A DNA stretch of 64,000 nt from Cupriavidus numazuensis (GCF_905397435.1 NZ_CAJPVI010000009.1:1-64000), one strand, 5' to 3'; positions 43,237 to 53,721 are shown, numbered from the stretch's first letter. Notes: generated by a model from the sequence alone, not told the origin. Program-made: numbers and translations.

Positions 43237-44009
43237 CAGTGCGCTCCTTCGGTCTCGGCTTCGTCCAGCGTGGTACCCAGATACGCCTCCTTGACCTTGC
43301 GGTTGTTGCGGATGGCTTGCGGGGTGTCGGTGGCGATCACTTCGCCGTAGACCAGTACCGAGATGCGGTCAGCCAGCCCGAACACCACGCTCATGTCGTG
43401 CTCCACCATCACCAGCGTCTTGCCTGCGGTGACCTTGCGGATCAGCTCGACCGCATGGTCCGATTCCGAGCGGCTCATGCCGGCCGTGGGCTCGTCGAGC
43501 AGGATCACATCGGCGCCGCCCGCGATCGTGATGCCGATCTCCAGCGCGCGCTGCTCCGCATAGGTCAGCAAGCCGGCCTGCGAGTCGCGACGATGCTGCA
43601 TGCCGATCAGCTCGAGCACTTCCTCGCCACGCTCGCGCGCATCTCGCAGCGCCGACAGGCGGTGCCAGAACGAATACTTGTAGCCGAGCGACCAGAGCAC
43701 CGCGCAGCGCAGGTTCTCGAACACCGACAGGCGGTGGAAAATGTTGGTGATCTGGAAGCTCCGCGACAGCCCCATGCGATTGATCGCGAACGGCTGCAGG
43801 CCGCCGATCTCCTGCCCGTTCAATCGCACCGAGCCGCTGGTCGGCGCAAAGCGTCCCGAGATCAGGTTGAACGTGGTCGACTTGCCGGCGCCGTTGGGGC
43901 CGATCAGCGCGTGGCGCTCGCCCTTGCCGATCGACAGGTTCACGCCGCGGATGATTTCCGTCTGGCCGAACTTCTTGCGCACATCGGTCAGTTCCAGTGC
44001 CGCTGTCAT
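43236..44009 (-). CDS. livG: ABC transporter ATP-binding protein LivG
   Basis: A 257-residue ATPase. Walker A is GPNGAGKST, the LivG-specific NRMGLSRSFQITNIFHRLSV follows, and Walker B is DVILLDEPTAGMS with the H-loop in VMVEHDMSVVFGLAD. The usual ABC signature is altered to LLTYAEQRALEIG, as in other LivG proteins. The ATG at 44009 overlaps the livM stop by four bases. Confidence 0.93.
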   Translation of the reverse strand: MTAALELTDVRKKFGQTEIIRGVNLSIGKGERHALIGPNGAGKSTTFNLISGRFAPTSGSVRLNGQEIGGLQPFAINRMGLSRSFQITNIFHRLSVFENLRCAVLWSLGYKYSFWHRLSALRDARERGEEVLELIGMQHRRDSQAGLLTYAEQRALEIGITIAGGADVILLDEPTAGMSRSESDHAVELIRKVTAGKTLVMVEHDMSVVFGLADRISVLVYGEVIATDTPQAIRNNRKVKEAYLGTTLDEAETEGAH

Positions 44010-45325
44010 GCCCTGCCTCCTGCGATTTCGCCCTGCACCTTGTCCCATGCCGCACGCACGCGCGCCGCCGCCATGCGCCATGCCAGCAGCCCGGCCACCC
44101 ACAGTGCGGCCGCAACCGCCCAGGCCACAGGCTTGCCGGCATCGAAGGCGATACCGAACAGCGACATGTCGGTGCCGTTGGCGCTGTCGACCTGGACCTT
44201 GTAGACCAGTTCCACGGTCAGGATCATGGCTGCGAGCAGCACCACGCCTGCCACCCCGGCACGCGCGTAGGACGGCAGCATCTGTTTGAACTTGCCTTTG
44301 GCCACAAGCGGCATCTGCATCAGCAGCAGGCTCGCGATGCCGCCCGGCACGAACATCACCATCAGCACGAAGAACAGGCCCAGGTACAGCAGCCACGCCT
44401 TGGTCAGGTCCGACAGCGCGACCGCGAACAGCATGAACACCACTGCACCGATGATCGGCCCGAAGAACACGCCCGCACCGCCGATGAACGCCGCGAGCAG
44501 CACGCCGCCCGAGCGTACCGCGCTGACGTTCTCGGCCGAGACGATTTCGAAGTTGATCGCCGACAGCGCGCCCGAGATGCCGGCGAAGAATGCCGACAGG
44601 ATCAGCACGAGATAGCGCACGCGCTGCGTGTTGTAGCCGATGAACTCGACACGTTCAGGGTTGTCACGCACCGCATTGGCGATGCGACCAAGCGGCGTCT
44701 GGGTCCACGCATACATCGCCACCATCGACACCAGGCACCACGCCGCGATCAGGTAGTACACCTGGCGGCCAGGGCCAAACGTGATGCCGAGGAACGGGTC
44801 GCCCACCACGCGATTGGTCGAGATACCGCCCTCGCCGCCGAAGAACTCCGGGAACATCAGCGAGCTGGCAAACACCATCTCGCCGATACCCATCGTAATC
44901 ATGGCGAACGTCGTACCCGACTTCTTGGTGGTCACGTAGCCGAACAGCACGCCGAAGAACGCGCCGGCCACGCCGCCCACGAGCGGCAGCATCGACACCG
45001 GCAACCACACCTTGCCCGCGCCCAGCATATTGAGCACGTGCACGGCAATGAAGGCGCCGAGGCCCGAGTACACCGCGTGCCCGAACGACAGCATGCCGGT
45101 CTGGCCGAGCAGCATGTTGTACGACAGCGCGAAGATGATCATGATGCCCATCTGGGACATCAGCGTGATCGCAAACCCGCCGGTGAAGATCAGCGGCAGC
45201 ACCAGCATGACCAGCACCGTCAGGCTCCAGATCAGCCAGCGCGCGAGATTGAGCGGCTTGTAGCGCAGGGTACGGCCGGTCACGACCGGCCCGCGGCGTT
45301 GTTCCATTGTCGATTCGATTCCCAT
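44006..45325 (-). CDS. livM: ABC transporter permease LivM
   Basis: A 439-residue permease with eight to ten helices. GLGAFIAVHVLNML, TTFAMITMGIGEMVFASS and the cytoplasmic loop NPERVEFIGYNTQRVRYLVL are LivM signatures. The C-terminus extends about 80 residues past the usual end (KGKFKQMLPSYARAG onward) with two added hydrophobic helices. It follows livH by three bases and overlaps livG by four. Confidence 0.92.
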   Translation of the reverse strand: MGIESTMEQRRGPVVTGRTLRYKPLNLARWLIWSLTVLVMLVLPLIFTGGFAITLMSQMGIMIIFALSYNMLLGQTGMLSFGHAVYSGLGAFIAVHVLNMLGAGKVWLPVSMLPLVGGVAGAFFGVLFGYVTTKKSGTTFAMITMGIGEMVFASSLMFPEFFGGEGGISTNRVVGDPFLGITFGPGRQVYYLIAAWCLVSMVAMYAWTQTPLGRIANAVRDNPERVEFIGYNTQRVRYLVLILSAFFAGISGALSAINFEIVSAENVSAVRSGGVLLAAFIGGAGVFFGPIIGAVVFMLFAVALSDLTKAWLLYLGLFFVLMVMFVPGGIASLLLMQMPLVAKGKFKQMLPSYARAGVAGVVLLAAMILTVELVYKVQVDSANGTDMSLFGIAFDAGKPVAWAVAAALWVAGLLAWRMAAARVRAAWDKVQGEIAGGRA

Positions 45326-45328
45326 GGC

Positions 45329-46276
45329 TTAGCTCTCCCGGGTTCCCATCAGGCCACGCGGCCGGAAGATCAGCATCAGCACCAGCAGCAGGTAAGGCAG
45401 CACCGGTGCCACCTGGGCTACGGTCAGCTTCCACAGCGAGTAGAACGGCGTGGCGTCGCTGACGGCAAGGCCGATGCTGCTGAACAGGCCTGCGAGCGAG
45501 GCGTCGATCGTCACCGCAAAGGTCTGCAGCACGCCGATCAGGATGGAGGCAATGAACGCGCCCACTAGCGACCCCATGCCGCCCACCACCGCGACAACGA
45601 AGACGATCGACCCGACCGCCGCCGCCATCGATGGCTCGGTGACAAAGGCATTGCCGCCGATCACGCCGGCCAGCCCCGCCAGTGCCGCGCCGCCGCCGAA
45701 CACCATCATGAACACGCGCGGCACGTTGTGACCGAGCGCTTCGACCATCTCCGGGTGCGTCAGCGCGGCCTGGATCACGAGGCCGATGCGCGTGCGCGTG
45801 AGCACGAGATAGATCGCGACCAGCATGCCCAGCGACACCAGCATCATGAACGCGCGGTATTTCGGGAACGACGAGGTGAATACCGTGAACAGCGGGCCGT
45901 CGAGTTCGGCCGGGATGCGATATGGCACGGCGGCCAGGCCCCATACGAGCTTGACGCCCTCTTCGATCAGGTAGGCCAGGCCGAACGTGAACAGCAGTTC
46001 GGCCACATGGCCGTACTTGTGCACGGTGCGCAGGCCGAAGCGCTCCACGAGCGCACCGCAACATGCGACCAGCAGCGGCGCCAGGATCAGCGCCGGCCAG
46101 AATCCGATCTTGCTGGCAACGGTATAGGCAAAGTACGCACCGAGCATGTAGAAGCTCGCGTGCGCGAAATTGAGCACGCCCATCATGCTGAAGATCAGCG
46201 TGAGGCCAGAGGAGAGCATGAACAGCAGCAGCCCGTAGCTGATGCCGTTCAGCAAAGAGATGACGAAGAATTCCAC
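45329..46276 (-). CDS. livH: ABC transporter permease LivH
   Basis: A 315-residue permease. LLNGISYGLLLFMLSSGLTL, MGVLNFAHASFYMLGAYFAY and the loop LTHPEMVEALGHNVPRVFMM, followed by GGNAFVTEPSM, are LivH marks. It lies 171 bases downstream of livK with two hairpins between them, and is tightly packed with livM. Confidence 0.92.
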   Translation of the reverse strand: MEFFVISLLNGISYGLLLFMLSSGLTLIFSMMGVLNFAHASFYMLGAYFAYTVASKIGFWPALILAPLLVACCGALVERFGLRTVHKYGHVAELLFTFGLAYLIEEGVKLVWGLAAVPYRIPAELDGPLFTVFTSSFPKYRAFMMLVSLGMLVAIYLVLTRTRIGLVIQAALTHPEMVEALGHNVPRVFMMVFGGGAALAGLAGVIGGNAFVTEPSMAAAVGSIVFVVAVVGGMGSLVGAFIASILIGVLQTFAVTIDASLAGLFSSIGLAVSDATPFYSLWKLTVAQVAPVLPYLLLVLMLIFRPRGLMGTRES

Positions 46277-46345
46277 AACTTATCCTTCAATCTGACTGCG
46301 CCACAGCGCGGCCATCCGGTTTGAACAAGGGTGAGCGCCGTCCTG

Positions 46346-46430
46346 CCGGGCATGGCATGCATGCCCGGACGCTCCCCGGTTTCTACCGAAAGTATGCAGG
46401 ATCGGGCGGCCGGCTTTATGCTGCCGGCCG
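46346..46430 (-). terminator. Two hairpins between livK and livH
   Basis: CCGGGCAT / ATGCCCGG around GGCATGC (46346-46368) and CGGCCGGC / GCCGGCCG around TTTATGCT (46407-46430). Neither is followed by a T-run. Stem-loops at this place in binding-protein-dependent operons commonly stabilise the upstream binding-protein mRNA or partly block read-through, giving more binding protein than permease. Confidence 0.55.
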
Positions 46431-46447
46431 GCCCGCCGTGGGCAGGA

Positions 46448-47698
46448 TCAGCCCGGCCGCTTCATCTGGCAGGAAGTCGGCTGCGCGGCAACGTACTGGT
46501 CCATCAGCGCATTGGTCTTCCATCCGTAGCCGGTGTTTTCCTGGTCGAACTTGATGTCCTTGCCGTTGACCTTGGTCCAGGTGGCCACCACGAGCGACTG
46601 CTGGGCCTGGTGGTCGGTCTTTCGCATCTCCACCGGGCCGTTCATGCTGTCGACCTTGATGCCTTCCAGGGCCTTGGCGACCTTGACCGGATCGGTGGAA
46701 TTGGAATCCTTCACGGCCTTGGCCAGCATGGCGACACCGGTGTAGGCGGCCATTACGTAGAAGTCGTCGTTGTACTTCTTCTTGTAGCCCTCGATGATGT
46801 CGGCGCCCTTGAAGCCTTCGTTGTTCGGGTTGTAGTAGCCGACGTACTTGACGTGGTCGGCGCCGGCTGCGCCCATCGCGGTCGGCACGCCGGTGGTGCC
46901 GGCATAGTACGTGTAGTAGTTGGTGGTCAGGCCGGCATCCTTGCCCGCCTTGATCAGCAGCGCCAGGTCGCTGCCCCAGTTGCCGGTGATCACCGTATCG
47001 GCGCCCGACGCCTTGATCTTGGCCGCGTACGGCGCGAAATCCTTCACCTGTGCGAGCGGATGCAGGTCTTCACCGACGATCTGGATATCCGGGCGCTTGC
47101 GCTTCAGGTAGTCCTTGGCCGCACGCGCGACCTGATGGCCGAACGAGTAGTTCTGGTTGATCAGGTAGACCTTCTTGACGTTGGGGTCCTTGGCCAGGTA
47201 CGTGGTCAGGGCCTCCATCTTCATGTCCGAATTTGCGTCGAGCCGGAAATGCCAGTAGTTGCACTTGCTGTTGGTCATGTCCGGGTCCACCGCGGCGTAG
47301 TTCAGGTAGACGATTTCCTTGCCCGGATTGCGCTCGTTGTGCTTGGCAACGGCATCCTCCAGCGCCAGGCCCACCGACGAGCCGTTACCCTGGACGATGT
47401 AGCGAATGCCTTGATCGGCTACTTGCTTCAGGATGGTCAGGCTCTCCTGCGGCGACAGCTTGTTGTCGAAGCCCACCACCTCGAACTTGTGCGCACCGCC
47501 CCAACCCTTCTGGTTGGCCACTTCGGCCACATACTGCCAGCTCTTGAGCTGGTTTTGCCCAACGGGGGCCATCAGCCCCGAAAGCGGATCGATGAAGGCC
47601 ACCTTCACCGTATCTGCGAGTGCCGTGCCTGAAACCAGCGCAGAACCCAGTGCCGCGAACACGGCCACGCCAGCCACCAGCGGACGCATTTTGGTCAT
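46448..47698 (-). CDS. livK: Branched-chain amino acid type periplasmic binding protein (LivK-like)
   Basis: A 416-residue periplasmic binding protein with a signal peptide ending in GTALA (about residue 28). DTVKVAFIDPLSGLMAPVGQ starts the mature type 1 fold. The ligand may be a leucine-like amino acid, or an amide, urea or aromatic acid, since this receptor group is broad and longer than E. coli LivK. Cys near the C-terminus (TSCQMKRPG) could form a disulfide with the one in NSKCNYWHF. The ATG at 47698 has AAGGAG upstream. First gene of the liv operon and 135 bases downstream of the acyl-CoA synthetase gene. Confidence 0.9.
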   Translation of the reverse strand: MTKMRPLVAGVAVFAALGSALVSGTALADTVKVAFIDPLSGLMAPVGQNQLKSWQYVAEVANQKGWGGAHKFEVVGFDNKLSPQESLTILKQVADQGIRYIVQGNGSSVGLALEDAVAKHNERNPGKEIVYLNYAAVDPDMTNSKCNYWHFRLDANSDMKMEALTTYLAKDPNVKKVYLINQNYSFGHQVARAAKDYLKRKRPDIQIVGEDLHPLAQVKDFAPYAAKIKASGADTVITGNWGSDLALLIKAGKDAGLTTNYYTYYAGTTGVPTAMGAAGADHVKYVGYYNPNNEGFKGADIIEGYKKKYNDDFYVMAAYTGVAMLAKAVKDSNSTDPVKVAKALEGIKVDSMNGPVEMRKTDHQAQQSLVVATWTKVNGKDIKFDQENTGYGWKTNALMDQYVAAQPTSCQMKRPG

Positions 47699-47832
47699 AC
47701 CTGTCTCCTTCACTCTTGTCGTAGGCTTGTCGTCGATTGCGGCTTGCCGGGCGGACCCTGTTGTTGCTCGCCCGGCTGCCCCGCCAGCGCCGTGCCGCAA
47801 GCAGGCACGACGTGGCGGATGCCCGTTCCGCC

Positions 47833-49458
47833 TCAGGCTGCCGGCAGGCGGTAGTCCTTGAACTGGTCGCGCAGCTTGAGCTTCTGCATCTTGCCGGTAG
47901 CGGTCAGCGGGATTTCGCTGACGAACGCAACGTCGTCAGGAATCCACCATTTGGCGACCTTGCCTTCGAAGAACGCCAGCAACTCTTCCTTGCTGACTTC
48001 GGCGTTGGGCTTCTTCACCACCACGAGCAGCGGGCGCTCGTCCCACTTGGGGTGGTACACGGAAATGCAGGCGGCCATGTGCACGGCCGGATGGGCCGCG
48101 GCCACGTTTTCGATATCGATCGACGAAATCCATTCGCCGCCGGACTTGATCACGTCCTTGCTGCGGTCCGTGATCTGCATGTAGCCATCCTCATCGATGG
48201 TGGCCACGTCGCCGGTCGGGAACCAGCCATCGACGAGCGGGTTCGCGTCATTGCGGAAGTAGCGATCGATGATCCAGGGCCCGCGTACCATCAGGTCGCC
48301 GAAGGCCTTGCCGTCCCATGGCATTTCGTTGCCGTCGCCATCGACGATCTTCATGTCGACGCCATAGATCACGCGGCCCTGCTTCTCGAGGATCTTGTGC
48401 CGGTCGGCATCGGACAGTTCCTCATGCTTGGCCAGCAGCTTGCACGAGGTGCCCAGCGGCGACATCTCCGTCATGCCCCAGGCGTGGATGACTTCGACAT
48501 CCAGCGCCTCGAGCGCGCGGATCATCGCGGGCGGCGCGGCCGAGCCGCCGATCACCGTGCGGCGGAATGTAGAGAACTTCAGGTTGTTGCCCTGCACGTA
48601 CTGCAGCAGCCCCAGCCACACGGTCGGCACGCCGGCGGAGAACGTCACCTTCTCCTGCTCGAACAGTTCGTAGAGCGATGCGCCGTCCAGCTTCGGGCCC
48701 GGGAACACCAGCTTGGCGCCGACCAGCGGCACCGAATACGGCAAGCCCCACGCATTGACGTGGAACATCGGCACCACCGGCAGGATCACGTCGCGCGCCG
48801 AGCAGCCCAGCGCATCGGGCAGCGCCGACGCGTAGGAATGCAGTACCGTCGAGCGGTGCGAGTACAAGGCGCCCTTGGGATTGCCGGTCGTGCCGGAGGT
48901 GTAGCAAAGGCTCGATGCGAGGTTCTCGTCGAACTCAGGCCACTCGTAGTTGCCGTCCTGCGCGTCGATCAGGTCCTCATAGCACAGCAGCTTCACCTTG
49001 GATTCGGCCGGCATATGCGCGCGGTCGCTCATCAGCACCCAGCCCTTCACGTTCGGGCAATGCGGCGCCACGCCTTCCACCAGCGGCAGGAAGGTCTGGT
49101 CGAAGAACACATAGCCGTCTTCGGCGTGGTTGACGATATAGGCGATCTGCTCGGGGAACAGGCGCGGATTGACCGTATGGCAGACGGCGCCCATGCCGGA
49201 CACGCCGTAGTAGATCTCCAGATGGCGGTAACCGTTCCAGGCCAGCGTGCCGACGCGCTCGCCCTGCTGTACGCCGAGCGCGGTCAATGCCTGCGCCACC
49301 TTGCGCGCGCGCAGCTCGCAATCGCGATAGGTATAGCGGTGAAGGTCGCCTTCGGTACGTCGCGAGACGATTTCGGTGCTGCCGTAGTAACGGGCGGCGT
49401 GCCGGATGATGGAGGAAATGAGCAGCGGCGCGCTCATCATTTGACCCATCAATGCCAT
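47833..49458 (-). CDS. AMP-forming acyl-CoA synthetase
   Basis: A 541-residue ANL-superfamily ligase that activates a carboxylic acid with ATP and CoA. The P-loop is [19 protein letters not shown], then [28 protein letters not shown], and the hinge plus lysine region [15 protein letters not shown]. The catalytic lysine is in [12 protein letters not shown]. Closest in style to the long- or medium-chain ligases of Burkholderiales (FadD3/DmdB-like). The acid is unknown. The ATG at 49458 has GGAG upstream; promoter and operator at 49477-49510. Confidence 0.93.
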   Translation of the reverse strand: MALMGQMMSAPLLISSIIRHAARYYGSTEIVSRRTEGDLHRYTYRDCELRARKVAQALTALGVQQGERVGTLAWNGYRHLEIYYGVSGMGAVCHTVNPRLFPEQIAYIVNHAEDGYVFFDQTFLPLVEGVAPHCPNVKGWVLMSDRAHMPAESKVKLLCYEDLIDAQDGNYEWPEFDENLASSLCYTSGTTGNPKGALYSHRSTVLHSYASALPDALGCSARDVILPVVPMFHVNAWGLPYSVPLVGAKLVFPGPKLDGASLYELFEQEKVTFSAGVPTVWLGLLQYVQGNNLKFSTFRRTVIGGSAAPPAMIRALEALDVEVIHAWGMTEMSPLGTSCKLLAKHEELSDADRHKILEKQGRVIYGVDMKIVDGDGNEMPWDGKAFGDLMVRGPWIIDRYFRNDANPLVDGWFPTGDVATIDEDGYMQITDRSKDVIKSGGEWISSIDIENVAAAHPAVHMAACISVYHPKWDERPLLVVVKKPNAEVSKEELLAFFEGKVAKWWIPDDVAFVSEIPLTATGKMQKLKLRDQFKDYRLPAA

Positions 49459-49476
49459 GAAACAGTCTCCTGAATT

Positions 49477-49510
49477 TTAATATTTGTCGTCTGAAAACGA
49501 ACAATCGTTC
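49477..49510 (-). promoter_or_regulatory. Promoter of the acyl-CoA synthetase gene with overlapping TetR-type operator
   Basis: GAACAATCGTTC (49499-49510) matches the palindrome at 24029 in 11 of 12 bases. On the minus strand its right half gives TTGTTC as -35 (49504-49499), 16 bases from TATTAA (49482-49477) as -10, about 20 bases before the start codon. The overlap mirrors the FadB array promoter. Confidence 0.55.
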
Positions 49511-49839
49511 TATTTTTTGGCGATTGTTCCCATGCACTCAAACCACGTCAACGAGATTCCGTTGTGCACTGCCGTATTCGGGGCCGCAATTCTGCGAGAG
49601 TTCATGCACCGGATTCATCAACGCAATCAATGGGAAGAACATTGCGTGTGGCAAGGCAGCCTGGCGGGCCAGATCCGGATGTGGAAGTACAATACTGCGT
49701 GCCATGTTGCGTCTCAACATGTCGTTTTCCCTAGCACGCAAGCGCACTTCCGGGCGCTGCGGCATGCCGGCGCTGCACTGCCACGCGCGGCATCCCCTGC
49801 CACCCCTGAATCCGTCGCCGCGCGGCTCGCCCCCAGACA
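49511..49839. other. Intergenic stretch between the synthetase gene and selO
   Basis: No supported gene. Short open frames on both strands have no recognisable motif and no ribosome site. The selO promoter should be here but I see no clear box pair. Confidence 0.5.
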
Positions 49840-51402
49840 ATGTCCGATACCCATCCTTCTCAGACCACCCCGCGCGACGCCACCGATAGTGGTGCAACGC
49901 TGAGCGCGCCCTTTCCGACCATGCCCGGCTTCGCCGAACTGGGCGAGCGCTTCTTCACGCGATTGCGTCCCACGCCATTACCGTCGGCCTATCTGGTCAG
50001 CGTGGCACCGGACGCGGCGGCGCTGCTTGGCATGCCGGTGGAGGCAGCTTCGGAGCCGGCCTTCATTGAAGCCTTTGCCGGCAACAGTGTCCCTGACTGG
50101 GCCGACCCGCTGGCCACCGTGTATTCGGGGCACCAGTTCGGCGTCTGGGCCGGACAGCTCGGCGACGGGCGCGCGATCCGGCTGGCGCAGGCGCAGACCG
50201 ATACCGGCCCGTGGGAAATCCAGCTCAAGGGCGCCGGGCTGACGCCCTATTCGCGCATGGCCGACGGCCGCGCGGTGCTGCGCTCGTCGATCCGCGAATA
50301 CCTGTGCTCGGAAGCCATGGCAGCGCTCGGCGTGCCGACCACGCGCGCATTGAGCATCATCGGCTCGGATGCGCCTGTGCGGCGCGAGACCATCGAGACT
50401 GCCGCCGTGGTCACGCGTCTGGCCCCTACATTCATCCGTTTCGGGCACTTCGAGCACTTCGCCGCGCATGAAGACGTGGCCGCCCTGCGCCAGCTTGCCG
50501 ACTTCGTCATCGACAATTTCATGCCGGCCTGCCGCGAAGCCGCGCAACCCTACCAGGCGCTGCTGCGCGAGGTGTCGCTGCGCACCGCCGACATGGTCGC
50601 GCACTGGCAGGCGATCGGCTTCTGCCATGGCGTGATGAATACCGACAATATGTCGATCCTCGGGCTGACCGTCGACTATGGCCCGTTCGGATTCCTCGAC
50701 GCATTCGACGCCAACCACATCTGCAACCACTCGGACACGCAGGGCCGCTACGCCTATAGCCAGCAGCCGCAGGTCGCGTTCTGGAACCTGCATTGCCTGG
50801 CCCAGGCGCTGCTGCCGCTATGGCTGGAGCCGGGCGCCGACGAGGCCGCACGCGAAGCCGCTGTGACGCAGGCGCGCGAAGCGCTGGACCCGTTCCGTGA
50901 CCGCTATGCGAGCGAGTTCTTCCGCCACTACCGCGCCAAGCTTGGCCTGCGCATGCCCACCGGCGGCGACAAGGAAGACGAGCCGCTGCTGACGAGCCTG
51001 TTCCAGCTCTTGCACGAGCAACGCGTCGATTACACCTTGTTCTGGCGTAACCTCGCCCGCATCTCTTCGGCAGATGGCTCCGGCGATGCGCCGGTGCGCG
51101 ACCTGTTCCTCGACCGTGCCGCGTGGGACGCCTGGGCGGAAGGCTACCGGAACCGCCTGCGCGCGGAACAGTCCGATGATGCAGCCCGGCGCATCGCCAT
51201 GCTGGCGGTGAATCCCAAGTATGTGCTGCGCAACCATCTTGCCGAGATCGCCATCCGGCACGCGCGCGAAAAGGATTTCAGCGAAGTGGACCGCCTGCTG
51301 GCCGTGCTGTCGCGCCCGTTTGACGAACAGCCGGAGGCCGAAGCCTACGCCGCGCTGCCGCCTGACTGGGCGGGCGGCCTGGAAGTGAGCTGTTCGTCCT
51401 GA
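49840..51402 (+). CDS. selO: Protein adenylyltransferase SelO (YdiU/UPF0061)
   Basis: A 520-residue pseudokinase that transfers AMP from ATP to protein hydroxyl groups and affects redox homeostasis in the species studied. Signatures: [59 protein letters not shown] and [11 protein letters not shown] with the metal-binding Asn and Asp. The protein ends VSCSS, keeping the conserved C-terminal cysteine that is selenocysteine in animal homologues. No good ribosome site precedes the ATG. msrB follows after 114 bases. Confidence 0.93.
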   Translation: MSDTHPSQTTPRDATDSGATLSAPFPTMPGFAELGERFFTRLRPTPLPSAYLVSVAPDAAALLGMPVEAASEPAFIEAFAGNSVPDWADPLATVYSGHQFGVWAGQLGDGRAIRLAQAQTDTGPWEIQLKGAGLTPYSRMADGRAVLRSSIREYLCSEAMAALGVPTTRALSIIGSDAPVRRETIETAAVVTRLAPTFIRFGHFEHFAAHEDVAALRQLADFVIDNFMPACREAAQPYQALLREVSLRTADMVAHWQAIGFCHGVMNTDNMSILGLTVDYGPFGFLDAFDANHICNHSDTQGRYAYSQQPQVAFWNLHCLAQALLPLWLEPGADEAAREAAVTQAREALDPFRDRYASEFFRHYRAKLGLRMPTGGDKEDEPLLTSLFQLLHEQRVDYTLFWRNLARISSADGSGDAPVRDLFLDRAAWDAWAEGYRNRLRAEQSDDAARRIAMLAVNPKYVLRNHLAEIAIRHAREKDFSEVDRLLAVLSRPFDEQPEAEAYAALPPDWAGGLEVSCSS

Positions 51403-51516
51403 CCGCCGCAATACCAGCCCCGGCACACTTGCCGGCGCTGGTGTAAGGTTCGGGCCACGGCCGCGACCAATGCGTGAGGCCGGCACAAAGCCAGCCCCCT
51501 ACCGAAAGGATTGAGC

Positions 51517-51927
51517 ATGACCACAAGCAAGACCGAAGCCGAGTGGCGCGAGCAACTCTCCGACATCGAATACCGCGTCGCGCGCGAAGCCGCGACCGAG
51601 CGCCCGTTCACGGGCCGCTACTGGGATCACTGGGACAACGGCATCTACAAATGCGTTGGCTGTGGCACGCCGCTGTTCGAGTCGGCCACCAAGTTCGACG
51701 CGGGCTGCGGCTGGCCCAGCTACTTCCGGCCCATCAACGGTGAGGTGATTGCCGAGCACACCGACCACACGCACGGCATGGTGCGCGTCGAGGTCCGCTG
51801 CAAGGAATGCGGCAGCCATCTGGGCCATGTATTCGAAGATGGCCCGGCTCCGACCGGACTACGCTATTGCATCAACTCGGCTGCGCTAAAATTCGACGAT
51901 CGCGCCCCGGCTGAGCGCGACGGCTGA
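51517..51927 (+). CDS. msrB: Peptide methionine-(R)-sulfoxide reductase MsrB
   Basis: A 136-residue repair enzyme that reduces methionine-R-sulfoxide. Two CxxC pairs bind zinc (CVGC and CKEC), and the catalytic cysteine is in [24 protein letters not shown] is the substrate loop. The ATG at 51517 has AAAGGA six bases upstream. Next to selO, which is also tied to oxidative stress. Confidence 0.95.
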   Translation: MTTSKTEAEWREQLSDIEYRVAREAATERPFTGRYWDHWDNGIYKCVGCGTPLFESATKFDAGCGWPSYFRPINGEVIAEHTDHTHGMVRVEVRCKECGSHLGHVFEDGPAPTGLRYCINSAALKFDDRAPAERDG

Positions 51928-52004
51928 CGCACACGCGCCTGGCCCGTGCAGCCGGCCCGCGGGCCGGGCGCACAGCCAGGTCCGCCAACCAGAGTCATTC
52001 CTGC

Positions 52005-52544
52005 ATGAAATTCCTGTTCGACCTGTTCCCGGTCATCCTTTTCTTTGCCGCCTTCAAGCTGGCCGGCATCTATACCGCCACCGCAGTGGCCATCGGCGCC
52101 ACGCTGGTCCAGATCGGCTGGGTATGGCTGCGCCATCGCAAGATCGAGCCGATGCAGTGGATCAGCCTGCTGATCATCGGCGTGTTCGGTGGTGCCACGC
52201 TGGTGCTGCACAACGAGACCTTCATCAAGTGGAAGCCGACCGTCCTGTACTGGATGTTCACGGCAGCGCTGATGGGCTCGGTGATCGGCTGGCGCAAGAA
52301 CCTGATCCGCGCCATGATGGAAAAGCAGGTCACGTTGCCTGACGCTGTCTGGGCGCGCCTCAATCTTGCCTGGGCCGGCTTCTTTGCCGCCATGGGGGTG
52401 CTGAACCTCTATGTGGCGTACCAGTTCTCCACCGACGCCTGGGTGAACTTCAAGCTGTTCGGCAGTATGGGGCTGATGCTCGTCTTCATCATCGCGCAAA
52501 GCGTCTGGCTGTCGCGCCACATGCAGGAAAACGCGCAGGATTGA
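52005..52544 (+). CDS. yciB: Inner-membrane septation/spanning protein YciB (IspZ)
   Basis: A 179-residue polytopic protein with five hydrophobic helices. [21 protein letters not shown] is the usual start, and [17 protein letters not shown] plus [20 protein letters not shown] are family marks. YciB takes part in cell-envelope integrity and septation. It heads the row yciB-bolA-ppiC, which is conserved in beta-proteobacteria. Confidence 0.95.
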   Translation: MKFLFDLFPVILFFAAFKLAGIYTATAVAIGATLVQIGWVWLRHRKIEPMQWISLLIIGVFGGATLVLHNETFIKWKPTVLYWMFTAALMGSVIGWRKNLIRAMMEKQVTLPDAVWARLNLAWAGFFAAMGVLNLYVAYQFSTDAWVNFKLFGSMGLMLVFIIAQSVWLSRHMQENAQD

Positions 52545-52604
52545 TGCGTTCCCTTGGCGTGGCCGGGTGTCCGGCTACGCCTCAAAAATCCCCGAGGAAT
52601 CCAA

Positions 52605-52919
52605 ATGGCAGCTGATCCCGCCACTATCGAGGCGATGCTGCGCGAAGCGCTCGCCCCCAGCCATCTCGTCGTGCGCGACGACAGCGCCTTGCACGCGGGC
52701 CACGCCGGCGCGGCATCCGGCGGTGGCCACTATGATGTGACCATCGTCAGCGAGCGCTTTACGGGTCACACCCGCGTTGCGCGGCACCGCATGGTGTATG
52801 ATGCGCTGCGCGGTCTGTTCCCCACGCAGATCCACGCTTTGGCCGTGACCGCGTTCACCGATCAAGAATTTCAATCCCGCGAAACTTCACGCGGTTCTTC
52901 CAGCAACTCTCAGACCTGA
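52605..52919 (+). CDS. bolA: BolA-family protein
   Basis: A 104-residue BolA-type protein. The core is VRDDSALHAGHAGAASGGGH followed by YDVTIVSERFTG and RHRMVYDALRGLF. The histidine of the GGGHY region fits the cluster-binding site used with monothiol glutaredoxins. The C-terminal ten residues are Ser-rich and atypical. GAGG lies seven bases before the ATG. It ends four bases before the ppiC-type gene. Confidence 0.92.
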   Translation: MAADPATIEAMLREALAPSHLVVRDDSALHAGHAGAASGGGHYDVTIVSERFTGHTRVARHRMVYDALRGLFPTQIHALAVTAFTDQEFQSRETSRGSSSNSQT

Positions 52920-52923
52920 TTCC

Positions 52924-53718
52924 ATGAAGACCACCGTCCTCTCGTTCAGCCTGGCGGCTGTGCTCGCTGCCGGCAGCCTGCCCGCAGCCGCCCAGAATGC
53001 CGCTGTCGTGAATGGCAAGGCCATTCCCTCGGCCAAGCTGGACAAGCTGATCGCCGGCACCGGCCAGCCCGCCAACCCGGAACTGCGGGACCGTGCGCGC
53101 AGCATGCTGATCGACCGCGAACTGCTGGTGCAGGAAGCCAACAAGCGCGGCCTGACCCAGCGCGACGACATTCAGGAGCAACTGGAACAGGCCCGCCTGA
53201 ACGTGCTCGCCGGCGCGGTGTTCGAAGACTACGTCAAGACCCACGGCGCCAGCGACGCCGAACTGCGCAAGCAGTACGACAAGATCAAGTCGCAGTTCGG
53301 CAACGGCAAGGAATACCACGTCCGCCACATCCTGGTCGAAAAGGAAGCCGACGCCAAGGCCATCATTGCCAAGATCAAGGGCGGCGCCAAGTTCGAGGAC
53401 ATGGCCAAGGCCTCGTCCAAGGACCCGGGTTCGGCTGCCAATGGCGGTGACCTCGACTGGGCCAACAGCGGTAGCTATGTGCCGGAATTTTCCGCGGCCA
53501 TGACTACTCTGAAGAAGGGGCAGATGACCGATACGCCGGTCAAGACCCAGTTCGGCTGGCACATCATCGAGCTCGTCGACACCCGCGACGCGAAGATCCC
53601 TAGCTTCGAAGAAGTGAAGCCGCAGCTCATGCAGATGATGATGGGCGACCAGAACTGGCAGCGCGAACAGTTCCAGGCCATGATGAAGTCGCTCAAGGAC
53701 AAGGCCAAGATCCAGTAA
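52924..53718 (+). CDS. Periplasmic parvulin-type peptidyl-prolyl isomerase
   Basis: A 264-residue chaperone-isomerase. The signal peptide is SLAAVLAAGSLPAAAQ, a SurA/PrsA-like N-terminal helical region follows, and the parvulin domain covers about residues 135-230 with YHVRHILVEKEADAKAII, GDLDWANSGSYVPEF and TQFGWHIIELVD. It assists outer-membrane or secreted protein folding. Cotranscription with bolA is likely from the four-base gap. Confidence 0.94.
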   Translation: MKTTVLSFSLAAVLAAGSLPAAAQNAAVVNGKAIPSAKLDKLIAGTGQPANPELRDRARSMLIDRELLVQEANKRGLTQRDDIQEQLEQARLNVLAGAVFEDYVKTHGASDAELRKQYDKIKSQFGNGKEYHVRHILVEKEADAKAIIAKIKGGAKFEDMAKASSKDPGSAANGGDLDWANSGSYVPEFSAAMTTLKKGQMTDTPVKTQFGWHIIELVDTRDAKIPSFEEVKPQLMQMMMGDQNWQREQFQAMMKSLKDKAKIQ

Positions 53719-53721
53719 CGT

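Noticed and set aside
49538-49897. 119-codon minus frame between the acyl-CoA synthetase gene and selO
   Set aside because: Overlaps the selO start, has no ribosome site or recognisable motif, and its composition is not protein-like.
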